A DNA stretch of 64,000 nt from Clostridiaceae bacterium (lineage in GTDB: Bacteria; Bacillota; Clostridia; Lachnospirales; Lachnospiraceae), in contig CAJTGE010000020.1 in the NCBI GenBank assembly GCA_910575795.1, positions 32,343 to 96,342 on the forward strand. The letters run 5' to 3'. Below are positions 50,537 to 62,500 of the stretch, piece after piece; positions within the stretch are counted from its first letter, which is position 1, and the number at the start of each line of letters is the position of its first letter. The notes beneath the pieces are model-generated. The model saw nothing but the letters and a program-made list of their open reading frames with translations, was not told the origin of the DNA and made no database searches. A program made the position numbers and the translations under genes.

Positions 50537-53500
50537 ATGACACGATTTAATCATCTTTTTCAGAGGCTGAAACGTGGAATCGCCTTTTTACTGGCAGTGA
50601 TTCTTACGGTTCAGCCTTTTTTGGGTCTGGATTTAGGTTCTATCTCTGCTTTTGGGGCGGAGACACAGGGAAGGAGCAGCAGCTTTGCTTATTATGATTC
50701 CAGCAACCTGTTAAAGCCGGGGGCCAGTTTTCCTTTCTACGGAAAAAACCATAACCGGGTGGGTTTATGGCCCTATGGCTTGACGAATGTGGAGGGAGGC
50801 CGGCCGGCTCCTGGCTATTGTCTGGAACCAAACAAGTCTATGCGTACCGGGACAGGAGGAACTCTTGTAACCTATGACCTGGATTTGGATGGGGATAACC
50901 TGCCACTTGGGTTAACCAGGGAGGAGGCGGAGATTTTGTGGTATGCCTTGTCCTCTTCGGGAAACTTTGAGGGATATCAGAGTAACGTGGGAAAAGTGGG
51001 GCAGGGCCATTATATCCTTGGCCAGTGTGCTACCTGGGCGATTATGTCCGGGAATTGGGCAGGGCTGGATGATTTCAGAAATCAGATGGAAGTTCTTATG
51101 GCGAATCTGAAAAGTCCGGTTCTGGCGGCACAGACAAGAGGGGCCTTGGAGCAGTTTTTTAACCAGACCAATGGAGCGGTGGAGGAAGGGGCTGTACCGC
51201 CGTTTGCCTCTAAATATAAGAGTACGGCTCCTGTACATGAGATGACTCAGAATGATGACGGAACCTACACCATTTCATTGAAATATGGTGAGGGTTTTGA
51301 CTGGCGGCAGTCTACCTTAGTCTACGATCTGCCGGAAGGGTGGAGTTTTACAAGGGAGACAGACGGGGTGACATTCATCTGTACCACTGGAAACCCAGAT
51401 ATTGGTCTGGTGAAGGGGCATTTTGAGGAGGGTTCTGGTGGCGCGAAATACTGGGTGAAGCCCAATACCTTTAAGATCTGGTATCCCGATGGCTGGACAG
51501 AGGGCAGCGCGGTGGAGGGAAAGCAGGCCATGATCACCATGGCCGGGGAGCAGCAGACCTGGGAGGTATGGCTGTCCTTTGGAAAGGGGAATACCCATAC
51601 GGAGACTGGGGATGGAAGCTATGAGATTCCTTATACCCAGTATCTTCATGAGGAGACTTTTAAACGGGATTATAAGATAGAACTGGAAAAGCGGTGCGAT
51701 GAGACGGGGAAGACCCTGGAGGATTCTGCCTTTGAGATTCTGGAGCGGTTTGATTTTTCCCAGCTTGACGGAACGAATCTGGAGGAAGAACAGTTTCGTA
51801 AAAGTGTGGCTACATCGGAAGGGGGATTTGAGACTTTAAGCGTGTGCCAGAGTGAGATTACCACGGACGGCAACGGCCACTTTGAGCATTCGGATCAGAA
51901 GACCTATGACTACACGAAAACCTATTGCGGCGGCCACCCGGACCCAATCATTCATTATGTGGAGAGTGATGGGGAGGATGATGAGGCGGATGAGGAAAAT
52001 GAACGTCTGGAACGGGAAGCCTGGGAGGCCTGGCAGAAGTGTGTGGACTGGTGTGAGCAGAACTGTGATTTCCACTCCATTGATGAAGGTGCGGCCAGGG
52101 ATGATATGGAGGCTGACCGGAATCAGGCGTGGGAGACCTTTATCCGTTTAAAGCGGATTTATACGGTGCGGGAAATTCAGGCAAGGAAGGGCTATATTCT
52201 TCATGACCTGCATAATGATGATCTTCCTGTTGAGATTGTGGAGTTTATGTCTTCCCAGGTGGAGGGGAACGGGGAGATTACCGGCCATTATCTGGGGAAT
52301 AAGAAAGAGGAAAATGGGAGAAAAGGTGCGGATTCGGCAGAAACTTTGGAAACTCCGAAGGTGAGTCTGTCTTTGAAGGAACGGAGACAGGTTCAGGCGG
52401 CCGTGGAATCTTCGGAAACAGGTTCTGAAAAAGAAAGAATGGATTTGGGGCAAAGAAATGACGCCGGGGCCATGGAGAAAAGGGAAAGCGGCGGAACGAA
52501 ATCAGAGACGGAAGAAATGGAGCCTGATGAGACAAAGGGAGTGGAAACAAAATCAGGTGAAATGGAATCATCTGGAACGATTAGGGACTTGGAGAAGGTG
52601 AGTCAAAAAGAAGAAAAGGGGGAACAGCAGGAGAACCATAAAGAAACGGGTGAGGCCGGAGAGAACGGAGAAGTACAAGGGGAATCTCAATCTGGCGAAT
52701 TAAATCCTGGTAATGAGGAATTAGAGAAAGAGGAGTTAGATACAACAGAGCCGGAGGAATCGGAAAAGGCAGAGGAAGAATCTATAAAGGAAACAGAGCC
52801 GGAGATAACGCCAACAGAAGTGGAAACGGAAGAATCCGGTCAGGTCCAGTCAGAGAATACTGTTAAAAGTAAGGATTCCCAGGGAATATCTGGGAGGGAA
52901 ATGGAGGAACCGGAGTGGCAGGATGAAGAACAGGACATGGAGTTAATCAATGACCTGATTCCTGCTACAGCTTCCAATGCCAGGGAATGGTTTGACTTTG
53001 CCACGCCTTCCAATGCGGTTCCCTCATTCTTTGCTGTGAATCGCCCTATGGAGATATCGGAGGATGATGACGAAGATGGGGACGGCTCCGGCGGAAGCTG
53101 GGAGTGGGACGGAGTCCAGGAGGAAAGCGAAGTGCCGCCTATTAGTCAGTCGTCCTATCCGTCCGATTACACCGGATATTCCTATGTGGTGAAGGATCAC
53201 CGGACAGAAGGAGAGCTTCATATCAATAAGAGAGACATGGAACTTTATGAGCAGGATGGGGAGGACAGCTACGGAAAATCCCAGGCAGACGCTACTTTGG
53301 AGGGAGCTGTGTACGGGCTTTATGCGGCGGAGAACATCATCCACCCGGATGGGAAGACCGGGAAGGTTTTCTCGGCGGGAGAGTTGGTCTCCATTGCCGC
53401 TACGGACAAAAACGGGGACGCTTCTTTTATGGTTATTACGGAGACCTCGGAGACATCTAAGAACGTGCCAAACCTCTATTCTGATAACGTAGAGAAGAAC

Positions 53501-56500
53501 GGCAATGGCTGGATTGGCCGGCCTTTGCTTCTGGGGAGTTATTATGTGGAGGAGATTTCCCGTTCCGAAGGGTACGAACTTTCCAGGATAGGGAAGAACT
53601 TATCGGAGAGCAACCGCATGGGAAAGCCGGTGGTGCTTGCGGAGTCGGGGAGCGCCCATACGGAAGGTTTCTTCCACCGGATTAATGAGTGGGAGGGGAA
53701 TTCCTATGACTTTACGGTGGATTATTTTAATACCAAAGGGTTTGATGTGTTTTTATCCGGGCTGCCGGAGAGTGTGACGATTTATGAGGTGGCGGAGAAA
53801 GAGGGTACAAAGGCGGAGCAGGTAGCCACTGGGAGCAGCCGGGTGGAGAAACGGGACTCTGCAGGAAATATTATTTACCAGGCAGCCAAAGGCGGGGAGT
53901 ACAAGCTGGACAGTGACGGGAATAAGATCATAAAGAAGGATTCCCAGGGGAATGTTGTTTATTCGGACAAGCCTTTTATGGAGACGGTTACGGCGGTCAA
54001 CCGGCTGAATTGGTATGTGTCTGCGATTGGGAGGGAGGTCCCTTCTGATATGGCTTTAGAGGAATCGGGGGCTATGAATCAGGATTATATCCTGCAGGAA
54101 GTGTCTTCGGCTCTTTTAGGTTCCGGGTATAAAGGCGGCCTGACGGATGGACCGTGGACTCTTTTAAAGCTGTCGGGGCAAACCAATGGGGAGAGAATTG
54201 AGGAAATTCTTCAGTACTGTGCTTCGGACAGCTTCTGGGACGCTTATGAGGTGGATGAGATTAGTCAGAGGGGCGGAAGCTGGTACGCAAAAATCCGCTA
54301 TGGCTATAAGGGGATTGTGAACCGGAATGCGATCTATGATAAGGGGACTGGCCGTCTGGTGATCCGCAGGGAGTATGAAAATGGTTATTACTACGTGGTT
54401 TATGAAGCGGATCAGTATGAGAGGGACGGATACCGGTTTACAGTGGAGAAGAAGGAACTGGACAGGGAAGCCCTTGCAGCTGGGGAAATCCGCTTAAAGG
54501 CGGTATACAGCCCTGTGTATGAAACTTATGGAGTGGGAGAGTTTATCCTAGATTCCCAGGGGCAGAAGGTTCCGGTTATGGAGACAGTGCCCCAGTACAC
54601 CACCCAGGAGACGCTGACCTATGAGGAGATTCTGACGCCAGTGAAGGTATCTTATGATAAGGACAGGAAGTGTTCCGTGGTTCATATGGATACATCAGGG
54701 GAGAACTTTGGCACGGAAAACAGCAAAAAGACCTTCCGGGTTGTGGTTGATGGGGAGATCAGCCGGTATCGGGAAGCGGCGGTGAATGTGAGTACCCGGA
54801 AGGAGGAACTGGATGAGGGTTCCTATGTGAAATATGCGGTGCTCCTGTATCCGGGACAGTACCAGGCTTATGAGGATTCAGATACCAGGGTGCGTCCGAT
54901 TGTCGTCTTGGAGAGGGTTATCAAGCAGGCGATTAAAGTAACAAAGGATATTGCACTGGATTCCTATGAGCATAATACTTATGAGATTCACAGGGACCCA
55001 TTTACGGTGCTGTTCGGGGGCTATAACGGGAAGCAGGAGACAAAGACGCTGCCGGGATTTTATTTTAAGCTGTATCTTCGGTCTGACCTGGAAGAGACTG
55101 GGAAGCTGAAGGAAAAAGAGGACGGCTCCTATGACTATGAGGGATTCTTTAAGGAGAATCCAATCTTTGCTTCTGACCTGGCTCTGGAATGGGATATGGA
55201 GAAGTATGACGTGGATGAGGATATGACAACGGTTCATGCCAGCCGGGGAGGCGGTTCGGATGATTACTGGGGGCAGAGCCGTATGCTGCCTTATGGTGTG
55301 TACGTGCTGGTGGAGCAACAGCCTACCAAGATTCCTCAGAAGGCCTATGCCATTGATTCTCCCAAAGAAGTGGAAATACCATTTATTCCCCAGGTAGATA
55401 AAGATGGGACGGTTCATGACAAGGTTCCGGCCCCAGAATATCTCTACGATTCCAGGCTGACGCCGGAGCAGCTTATGGAGCGTTACCAGATCCGGTTTAA
55501 TGAGGAGACCCACATCATTTACGCCCACAACCATGACGGGGATTTTGAGGTGTTTAAGTACGGGCTGGAGCCGGACAGTGTGAGGGACTGCCAGAATGAG
55601 ACGGTGGCGGAATATTATCATTATGGTTCGGTCAGTGAGGACGCAGGGACGAAGGACGGGGTGTATTATGAGACTTATTATGACCGGGACGGGAAGATTA
55701 CGGATTATGGGGTGACCCTGGACGGGGTGGAGACCATGACCGGGAAATCCACGGCGGTTGACCGGAAATTTGCCAAGGCCCTGATTCCCTGGAGCGTTTT
55801 GGACCCCAGGTATGGGGAGGTTATTAATGACAACGGGGACATTGGGAACCGGGAGCCAGGGTATGAGGGGAACGGCGGGTTTAATTTCGTTTCCTTTTCT
55901 AACACGGATTTTGAAAATGAGCTCTATAGTTCCAGGCTGCGGATTGAGAAGCTGGATTCGGAGACTGGGGAGAACATTCTCCATGACGGGGCCTTGTTTA
56001 AGATTTATGCGGCAAAGCGTGATGTCAGCGGGGACGGAGCCGATGGCGTGATGGGAAGCGGGGATATCCTGTTTGATGGGAACGGGGTGCCTCTGTATGA
56101 TGAAAAAGAGCAGATTTTCATGCAGGATGATACCGGGGCGGAGGTTGGCATTTTTAAGGCTTACTCTACGGTTCGGGACGGGGAAGTGACCGGGCCGGAC
56201 GGGAGTGTCCATACGGAGAAGCAGACCGTGGGGTATCTGGAGACTTATCAGCCTCTTGGGGCAGGGGCCTACGTGCTGGTGGAGGTGGAAGCGCCGGCCG
56301 GGTATGTGAAGTCCAAGCCTGTTGCCTTTACGGTGTACAGCGATAAGGTGGAGTATTATGAGGAGGGTGATAAGGACAAGAAGGTTCAGGCGGTGAAGTA
56401 CCAGTATATGCGTCCCATTGGGGCGGATGGGAAGACCGTGGCGGAGGACATGCACCAGATTATTGTGAAGGACGCTCCTACTAAGATTGAGATCCACAAG

Positions 56501-59500
56501 ATAGAAAAGAGGCAGGACAGCCTGACTTACCGGGTGGAGGGAACGGAGGAGCAGTTAAAGGCCAGAGGGGATGTGGAGCTTCAGTACCGGCCCAACGGGG
56601 AGTTTGCAGGGTTTGGGTTTGTGACGAAACGGCTGGAGCAGAAGGGGAATCCTTATGTGGCGAATGCTACTCTTACCTTGTATGAGGGGCTGGAAGTGAA
56701 ACGGACAGGGGAACATGAGTATGAGGGTGTGAAGGTTACCCGGAACCTGTTTGATTCGGTGACGGACATCACGGCATATGATACCGGGGTGGATACGGAT
56801 ATAAGGAAGACCGGCACGGATAAGAATAAGCGGGAGGAATGGGACATTACCCAGGAGAAGAACCCGCCGGTGAAGCTATGGCGGTTTGATCTGGATTATG
56901 ACCCAACGGAGCTGGATACGGAGACCGGGATTTTGTATGGCCTGGACGACTGGGGGAACCGGATGTGCATGGTGGATTCGGAGACGGGCATGGCTTATGT
57001 GACGGACAGTAATGGGGCTGTGATTGTGTGGCCGCTGGATGAAAACGGGGACAAGATCATTTCCCAGTCTGTGGAAGTGTTTGTGGATGAGAACGGGAGG
57101 CAGACAATCAATACGGACTTGAAGCCAGTGGCGGATGAGAACGGGCTGCCGGTTTATTATGAGGACGGAGGCGTGATCTGTCTGGAGAATGAGTGGGTGA
57201 CACCGGAAAAGGGAGCCTTTGAGATCGCCAGGGTGAAGCAGGGGGCTTATATCCTGGAGGAGACGGCGGCTCCATTGGCAGACGGTTATGTACAGTCGGT
57301 GGCTTTGGGGCTGATTGTGAGGGATACTGGTGCTCTGCAGTCTTTTACCATGGAGGATGATTATACGAAGCTGGAGGTGTCTAAGCTGGACATGACTTCC
57401 AGGGAGGAGATTGAAGGGGCCACGCTGACGCTCTATGAGGCGTACCGGGTGTATGACGATTCGGACAGAGGGTGGCATTTGGAGATTCTCCGGGATATGG
57501 ACGGAAAAGAGATCATGGCGGAGACCTGGGTTTCTGAGGGGGTCAAGCCTCACTGGATTGACCATATCATGCCGGGGGATTATATTCTGCGGGAGACCAG
57601 GGTTCCCACGGAGGCCGGGTATGTGACTTCGGAGGATGTGGAAGTGACTATTCTCGAAACCGGGGAGGTTCAGGGGTTTGTCATGGAGGACGACCACACG
57701 GCGGTGGAGGTGCTGAAAGTAGACGCTGTTACGGGGAAGGCCATGGACAATGAACACAGGGCGGAGCTGGCCCTTTATCCGGCTTTGTTAAATGAGGCAG
57801 GGGAGCCATTGTATGATGAGACCGGGAAGATTCAGTATGATAAGGAAAAGCCTGTTTTTAAGTGGCAGACGGATGATGGCAGCGAGGTGAGGAAAACGGC
57901 TCATCCGGTCACGGTTCCGGGAGGGCACAGTTATACGGCTTATGATTATGAGGTAAAGCAGATTCCCGGGACCAAGCAGGCGGTCTGCTATGTGACGGAG
58001 ACAGGGGCTCTGCGGTTTGAGTATCTGCCGGTGGGGAAATATGTGCTGGTGGAGGAGAAGGCGCCTGTTGGGTATCTTCTGGCGGACCCGGTGTATGTGC
58101 CGGTTCTGGATGTGGGTTCCAAGGAACGGGTGCAGTCATTTGTTATGGAGGACAAGCCGATTCGGGTGCTGCTTTCCAAGGTGAATGTGGCTGGCGGAAA
58201 GGAGTTGGCCGGGGCTACCGTGTCGGTGTACCAAGCGGCAGAGGATGGGAGCCTTAGGAAAGAGCAGATGAAGGATACAGAAGGGAATCTTTTGTTTGTG
58301 ACGGATACGGAGGGGAACCTTTTGAGAGATGAGGAAGGGGAACTGATTCCGGCCATGGAGTATGATGAGGCTTACCTGGTGAATCGGTGGATTTCCGGGT
58401 CTGACGGAAGGTATACGAAAAAGGATCTGGAGGCGGGACGGATTCCGAAAGGGTATGAGGTTGGGGATTTGAGGCCCCATGAGCTTCCGAATCCAAAGGC
58501 CGGCTCTTATTATTTTGTGGAGGAGCAGACGCCGTTTGGGTATGTGCGTGCCGTGGAGCTTCCTTTTTCCATTGTGGATACCATGGAGGTACAGCGGTTT
58601 GAACTGGTGGATGAGCTGGTGATGGGCCGGATTGAGATTGTAAAGTCGGATGAAAAGAGGCCAAAGGAAAAGCTGGAAGGGGCCAAGTTTAAGTTTACCA
58701 ATCTGGATACCAACGTGTCGGTGATCTTAATCACGGATGGAGAGGGCCGGGCGGTCAGCAGTGAGGTTCCTGTGGGGGCTGTGGGAGAGGACGGGACTGT
58801 GAGCCTGTACCGTTTCAGCGTCCAGGAGGTGAAGGCACCGGAGGGGTATCTGCTGGATACAAGGGTACATACTTTCCAGTTTAATGTGAATACGGACCGG
58901 TATCACAGGCTGACCTATGAGTATCAGGCTTTGGACGCTCCCAGCAAGGTGATTGTTTCTAAAAAGGCATTGACGACTAAGGAGGAACTGCCTGGGGCCA
59001 GCCTGGAGGTGCGGAAGGTGACGGAGACTTCCGGGGAAGGTGGGGAGATTGTGAAGGTTGAGGGGGACGTGGTGGAAAGTTGGACTTCGACGGCTCAGCC
59101 TCATGAGATCGAATACCTGACGCCTGGGGAGTACGTGCTCATTGAGACCAGGGCGCCGGAGGGGTATCTGGTGGCGGAGAAGGTATATTTTACGGTGAAG
59201 GAGAACATGACCGTGGAGGAGATTCCGTTTGTGGAAATGTTTGATGATGATACGAAGACGGAGATTGTGAAGGCGGATTCGGAGAGTAAGGAGCCTTTGG
59301 CGGGAGCGAAGCTGCAGTTGATTTCTGTAGGGGATGGTAAGGTAATCCGGGAGTGGGTGACGGATGAGACGGGGACCATGGAATTTTTGGGGCTTCCTGC
59401 CGGGGAGTATCTGGTGAAGGAGCTGGAGGCGCCGGAGGGGTATCAGCTGCCTAAAGAGCCGTTTAAGCTGACGGTGGTTAAGGATTACAGGGTTCAGACT

Positions 59501-62500
59501 TTTACTCTGGAGAATAACAAAATCGAAGTGTCGGTGGAGAAGCGGGACATGGAGACCAGGGAGTTTGTGGCCGGGGCGGTTCTGGAGCTCTGGAATGAGA
59601 AGGGGGAAAAGGCTGCGGGCTGGATTACGGGGGAGAAGCCGGAGAAGATTCTTGGGCTTGTACCTGGGAAGTATGTGCTGAAAGAGGTGAAGGCACCGGA
59701 AGGGTATCTGATTCTTTCTAAGCCTCAGGAGATCGTGGTGACCAATGTTCCGGGTGTGCAGACCTTTGTGGTTGTGAATCAGAAGCTGGAAGTGGATGTG
59801 GTGAAGAAGGATAAGGAGAGCGGGAAGATTCTGGCGGGTGCTGTCATGAGGCTTGTGAGAAATTCGGACCAGGCGGTGATCCGGGAGTGGGTCAGCGGCC
59901 AGGTGCCGGAGGTGTTTAAGGGGTTAGCGCCGGGAAGTTATACCCTGGAGGAGAGGAAAGCGCCGGAGGGGTATGCGGTTGCAAAGAGCCTGACCTTTGA
60001 GGTGACGGAAACGGAGGCGAAGAAAGAGGTGGTTATGGAAGATGAGAGGATTATAGTGGATTTCCGGAAGATAGACGGAGTGAGCGGGGAACCCTTAGAA
60101 GGGGCCGTGCTGCAGCTGGTTGAGAAGGCCGGGACCAAGGATGAGACGGTGATCCGGGAATGGGTTTCCGGGAAGGAGCCGGAGAGGTTTGTGGGAATCC
60201 ATGGGGGGACTTATGTGATTCGGGAGAAAAGAGCGCCGGAGGGATTTGTGCCCATGAAGGATCTGGTGGTTGAGATTCGGGAAGATCAGGCGGTGCAGAC
60301 GGTGATTGTCCGGAACCAGCCTATTCAGGCGGAGATTGGGAAGGCGGACGGCGACAGCGGGAAGCTGTTAGGCGGTGCGACCCTGCAGCTGGTGCGCAAC
60401 CGGGACGGAAAGGTAATCCGGGAATGGGTGTCCAGGGAAGGCCAGGCGGAAGCGTTTAAGGGCCTGGAGAGAGGGCGGTATACGGTGAGAGAGCTGAAAG
60501 CGCCTTCCGGGTATCGGAAAATGGAGCCTCAGGAGATTGAGGTGAAGGAAACGGAAGGGGTTCAGGAGTTTGTGGTGAAGAATTATAAGATCCGCCATTC
60601 GGGCGGCGGTGGAGGCGGTGACAGGCCGAAGCCGGAAAGAGAGTATATGGAACTGTATAAAGTGGACGGGGCTACGGGGAAGCGGTTAGCAGGGGCCACG
60701 ATTACGGTTTATAAGCCGGACGGCAGCGTGTATTTTGAGGGCGTGACGGGTGCGGACGGAACGGTGAGATTTCGGAAGCCTGAAAGCGGGAGTTATGTAT
60801 TCAAAGAGACGAAGGCGCCGGAGGGGTATTACCTGAATGGGAATGTGTATCAGTTTGTGGTTGGGACAGACGGGAAGGTGGCCGGGGAGGATACGGTTCC
60901 TGACTATAAGAAAACCACGGTGATTATTTCCAAGGAGGATGTGACTACATCGGAGGAACTGCCGGGAGCGGAGATTGAGATCACGGATAAGGACGGAAAT
61001 GAGGTCTTTAAGGGAACCAGTGATGAGAACGGGAAGGTGTATTTTGAGGTTCCGGAGCCTGGGGAATACCATTTCAGGGAAGTAGTGGCTCCGGATGGAT
61101 ATGAGTTAAATGAGACGGTCTTTACTTTTACCGTCTTTGAGGACGGAACAATCATAGGGGATTGTACTATAACGGACCGGAAGCATTATGGGAGGATTAC
61201 GGCTTCCTATGAGACAAAGCGGAAGGGTGACGGTGATGTGACTGTGGGAGAACTTCTGCATGCGCCGAAGACCGGGGACACCAGCGGGCTGGCAGGGCTG
61301 TTTGCGGTATGGCTGGATTCTGTGGCTGGGCTTGTCGGAATGGTGCTTTGGAGAAGGAAAAGGAAGAAAGGGGATGATGGGACGCCGCCGGGAGGCGGCG
61401 GAACGTCCGGTGGTTTGGGCCGGAGATGGAGAGAGATAGGGAAGAAAGGGAACCGTGGAAAGGATTGTGAGAAACATGGCAATCAGGCTGGTGAGAGAAG
61501 CGGGAATAAGCTGTGTATGTCCGGTGAGGCTGTCAGGGAAAGTATGGGAAATGTGGAACAGCCTGGGGGATTGGCAAGGCGTTCTGGTGCATGTTTCCTG
61601 GCGGTATTCCTGGCGGCAGGCGCTCCGGCTTTTACGGTTCTGGCAGCGCCCGATGGAGAGGTTTTGGAGAATCTGTATGAGGAACACCAGTATGTCACGG
61701 AGAATCCGGATTCTGATGAGGCCCAGAAGCTGTTTGAGAAGGAGATTGAGAGGGACGGAAGAACTTACCGTCTCTCTGAGATCCGCACGGAGGTGGTGAA
61801 GGAAGAACAGGACGGGGGCGGCGGGGACACGCTGGAACTTACCAGCAGCCCGTTTTTGAAGGAACTGGCGGAGCAATACAAGCCGGAGGGGACGTATGAG
61901 AAGGACGGGGCTGTCTACCGCCTATTTGGAAGCCAGCTGGAGGAAATGGCGATCCCGGCCCATGAGGTTTCTGTGTCAGAGGAAGTGGTATATGAGGCTG
62001 TGGAGGCACTGGACAGGATTCCTTCCAGGATTCCCGTGTCGGTAGTGGATGAGGCCACAGGGCAGGAAATGGAAGTGACGGCAGTGGCTGACCGGCAGGA
62101 ATCGGGAGAGGAGCGCTGGGAGGATACGTTTTCCTTCCCGGTTACGTTTCATGAGTATGGCCTGGAGGGATACTGGCTTGGGGACAAGGTGTTCACACTG
62201 AATGGGGATGTTCCTGATTTTACGGGGTATGAGAAGGAGCTTTTGAGGCTGATCCAGGCTGGCGATGAGGATTACCAGGTAGAGTCGGTCTCCTGGGATG
62301 GGGAGGCTTATGAGGACGAAAATGGAATCCGGTGCAGGAATGCAGTGGCAAAGGGGAGAAAGCTGGTGCGGGACTGTAGGGTGAGTTATGTGGGGAGTGC
62401 TGTGTTTCCGGAGGAAATGGGAGTGCGGTATGTGTCTGCTTATGTGAAGGAGGGAGGAAATGGGACTGGAACGGTTCAGTATACCATGAAGGCGGTTGGC

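Noticed and set aside
54878..56497. Long open frame on the minus strand inside the adhesin (about 539 codons)
   Set aside because: It is antisense to the SpaA-repeat region, has low-complexity Pro/His/Leu/Arg composition and no ribosome site. It results from codon bias of the sense strand.
57700..60600. Regularly spaced similar segments resembling a CRISPR-like array
   Set aside because: The similarity is at protein level (EAPEGY-type ends of SpaA domains every ~80-100 residues), repeats are not identical in DNA, and the frame is open throughout.
61455..61799. 115-codon frame overlapping the adhesin C-terminal region in another phase
   Set aside because: It is Arg/Trp-rich without family features, and the adhesin phase in the same stretch encodes a clear signal-like segment.
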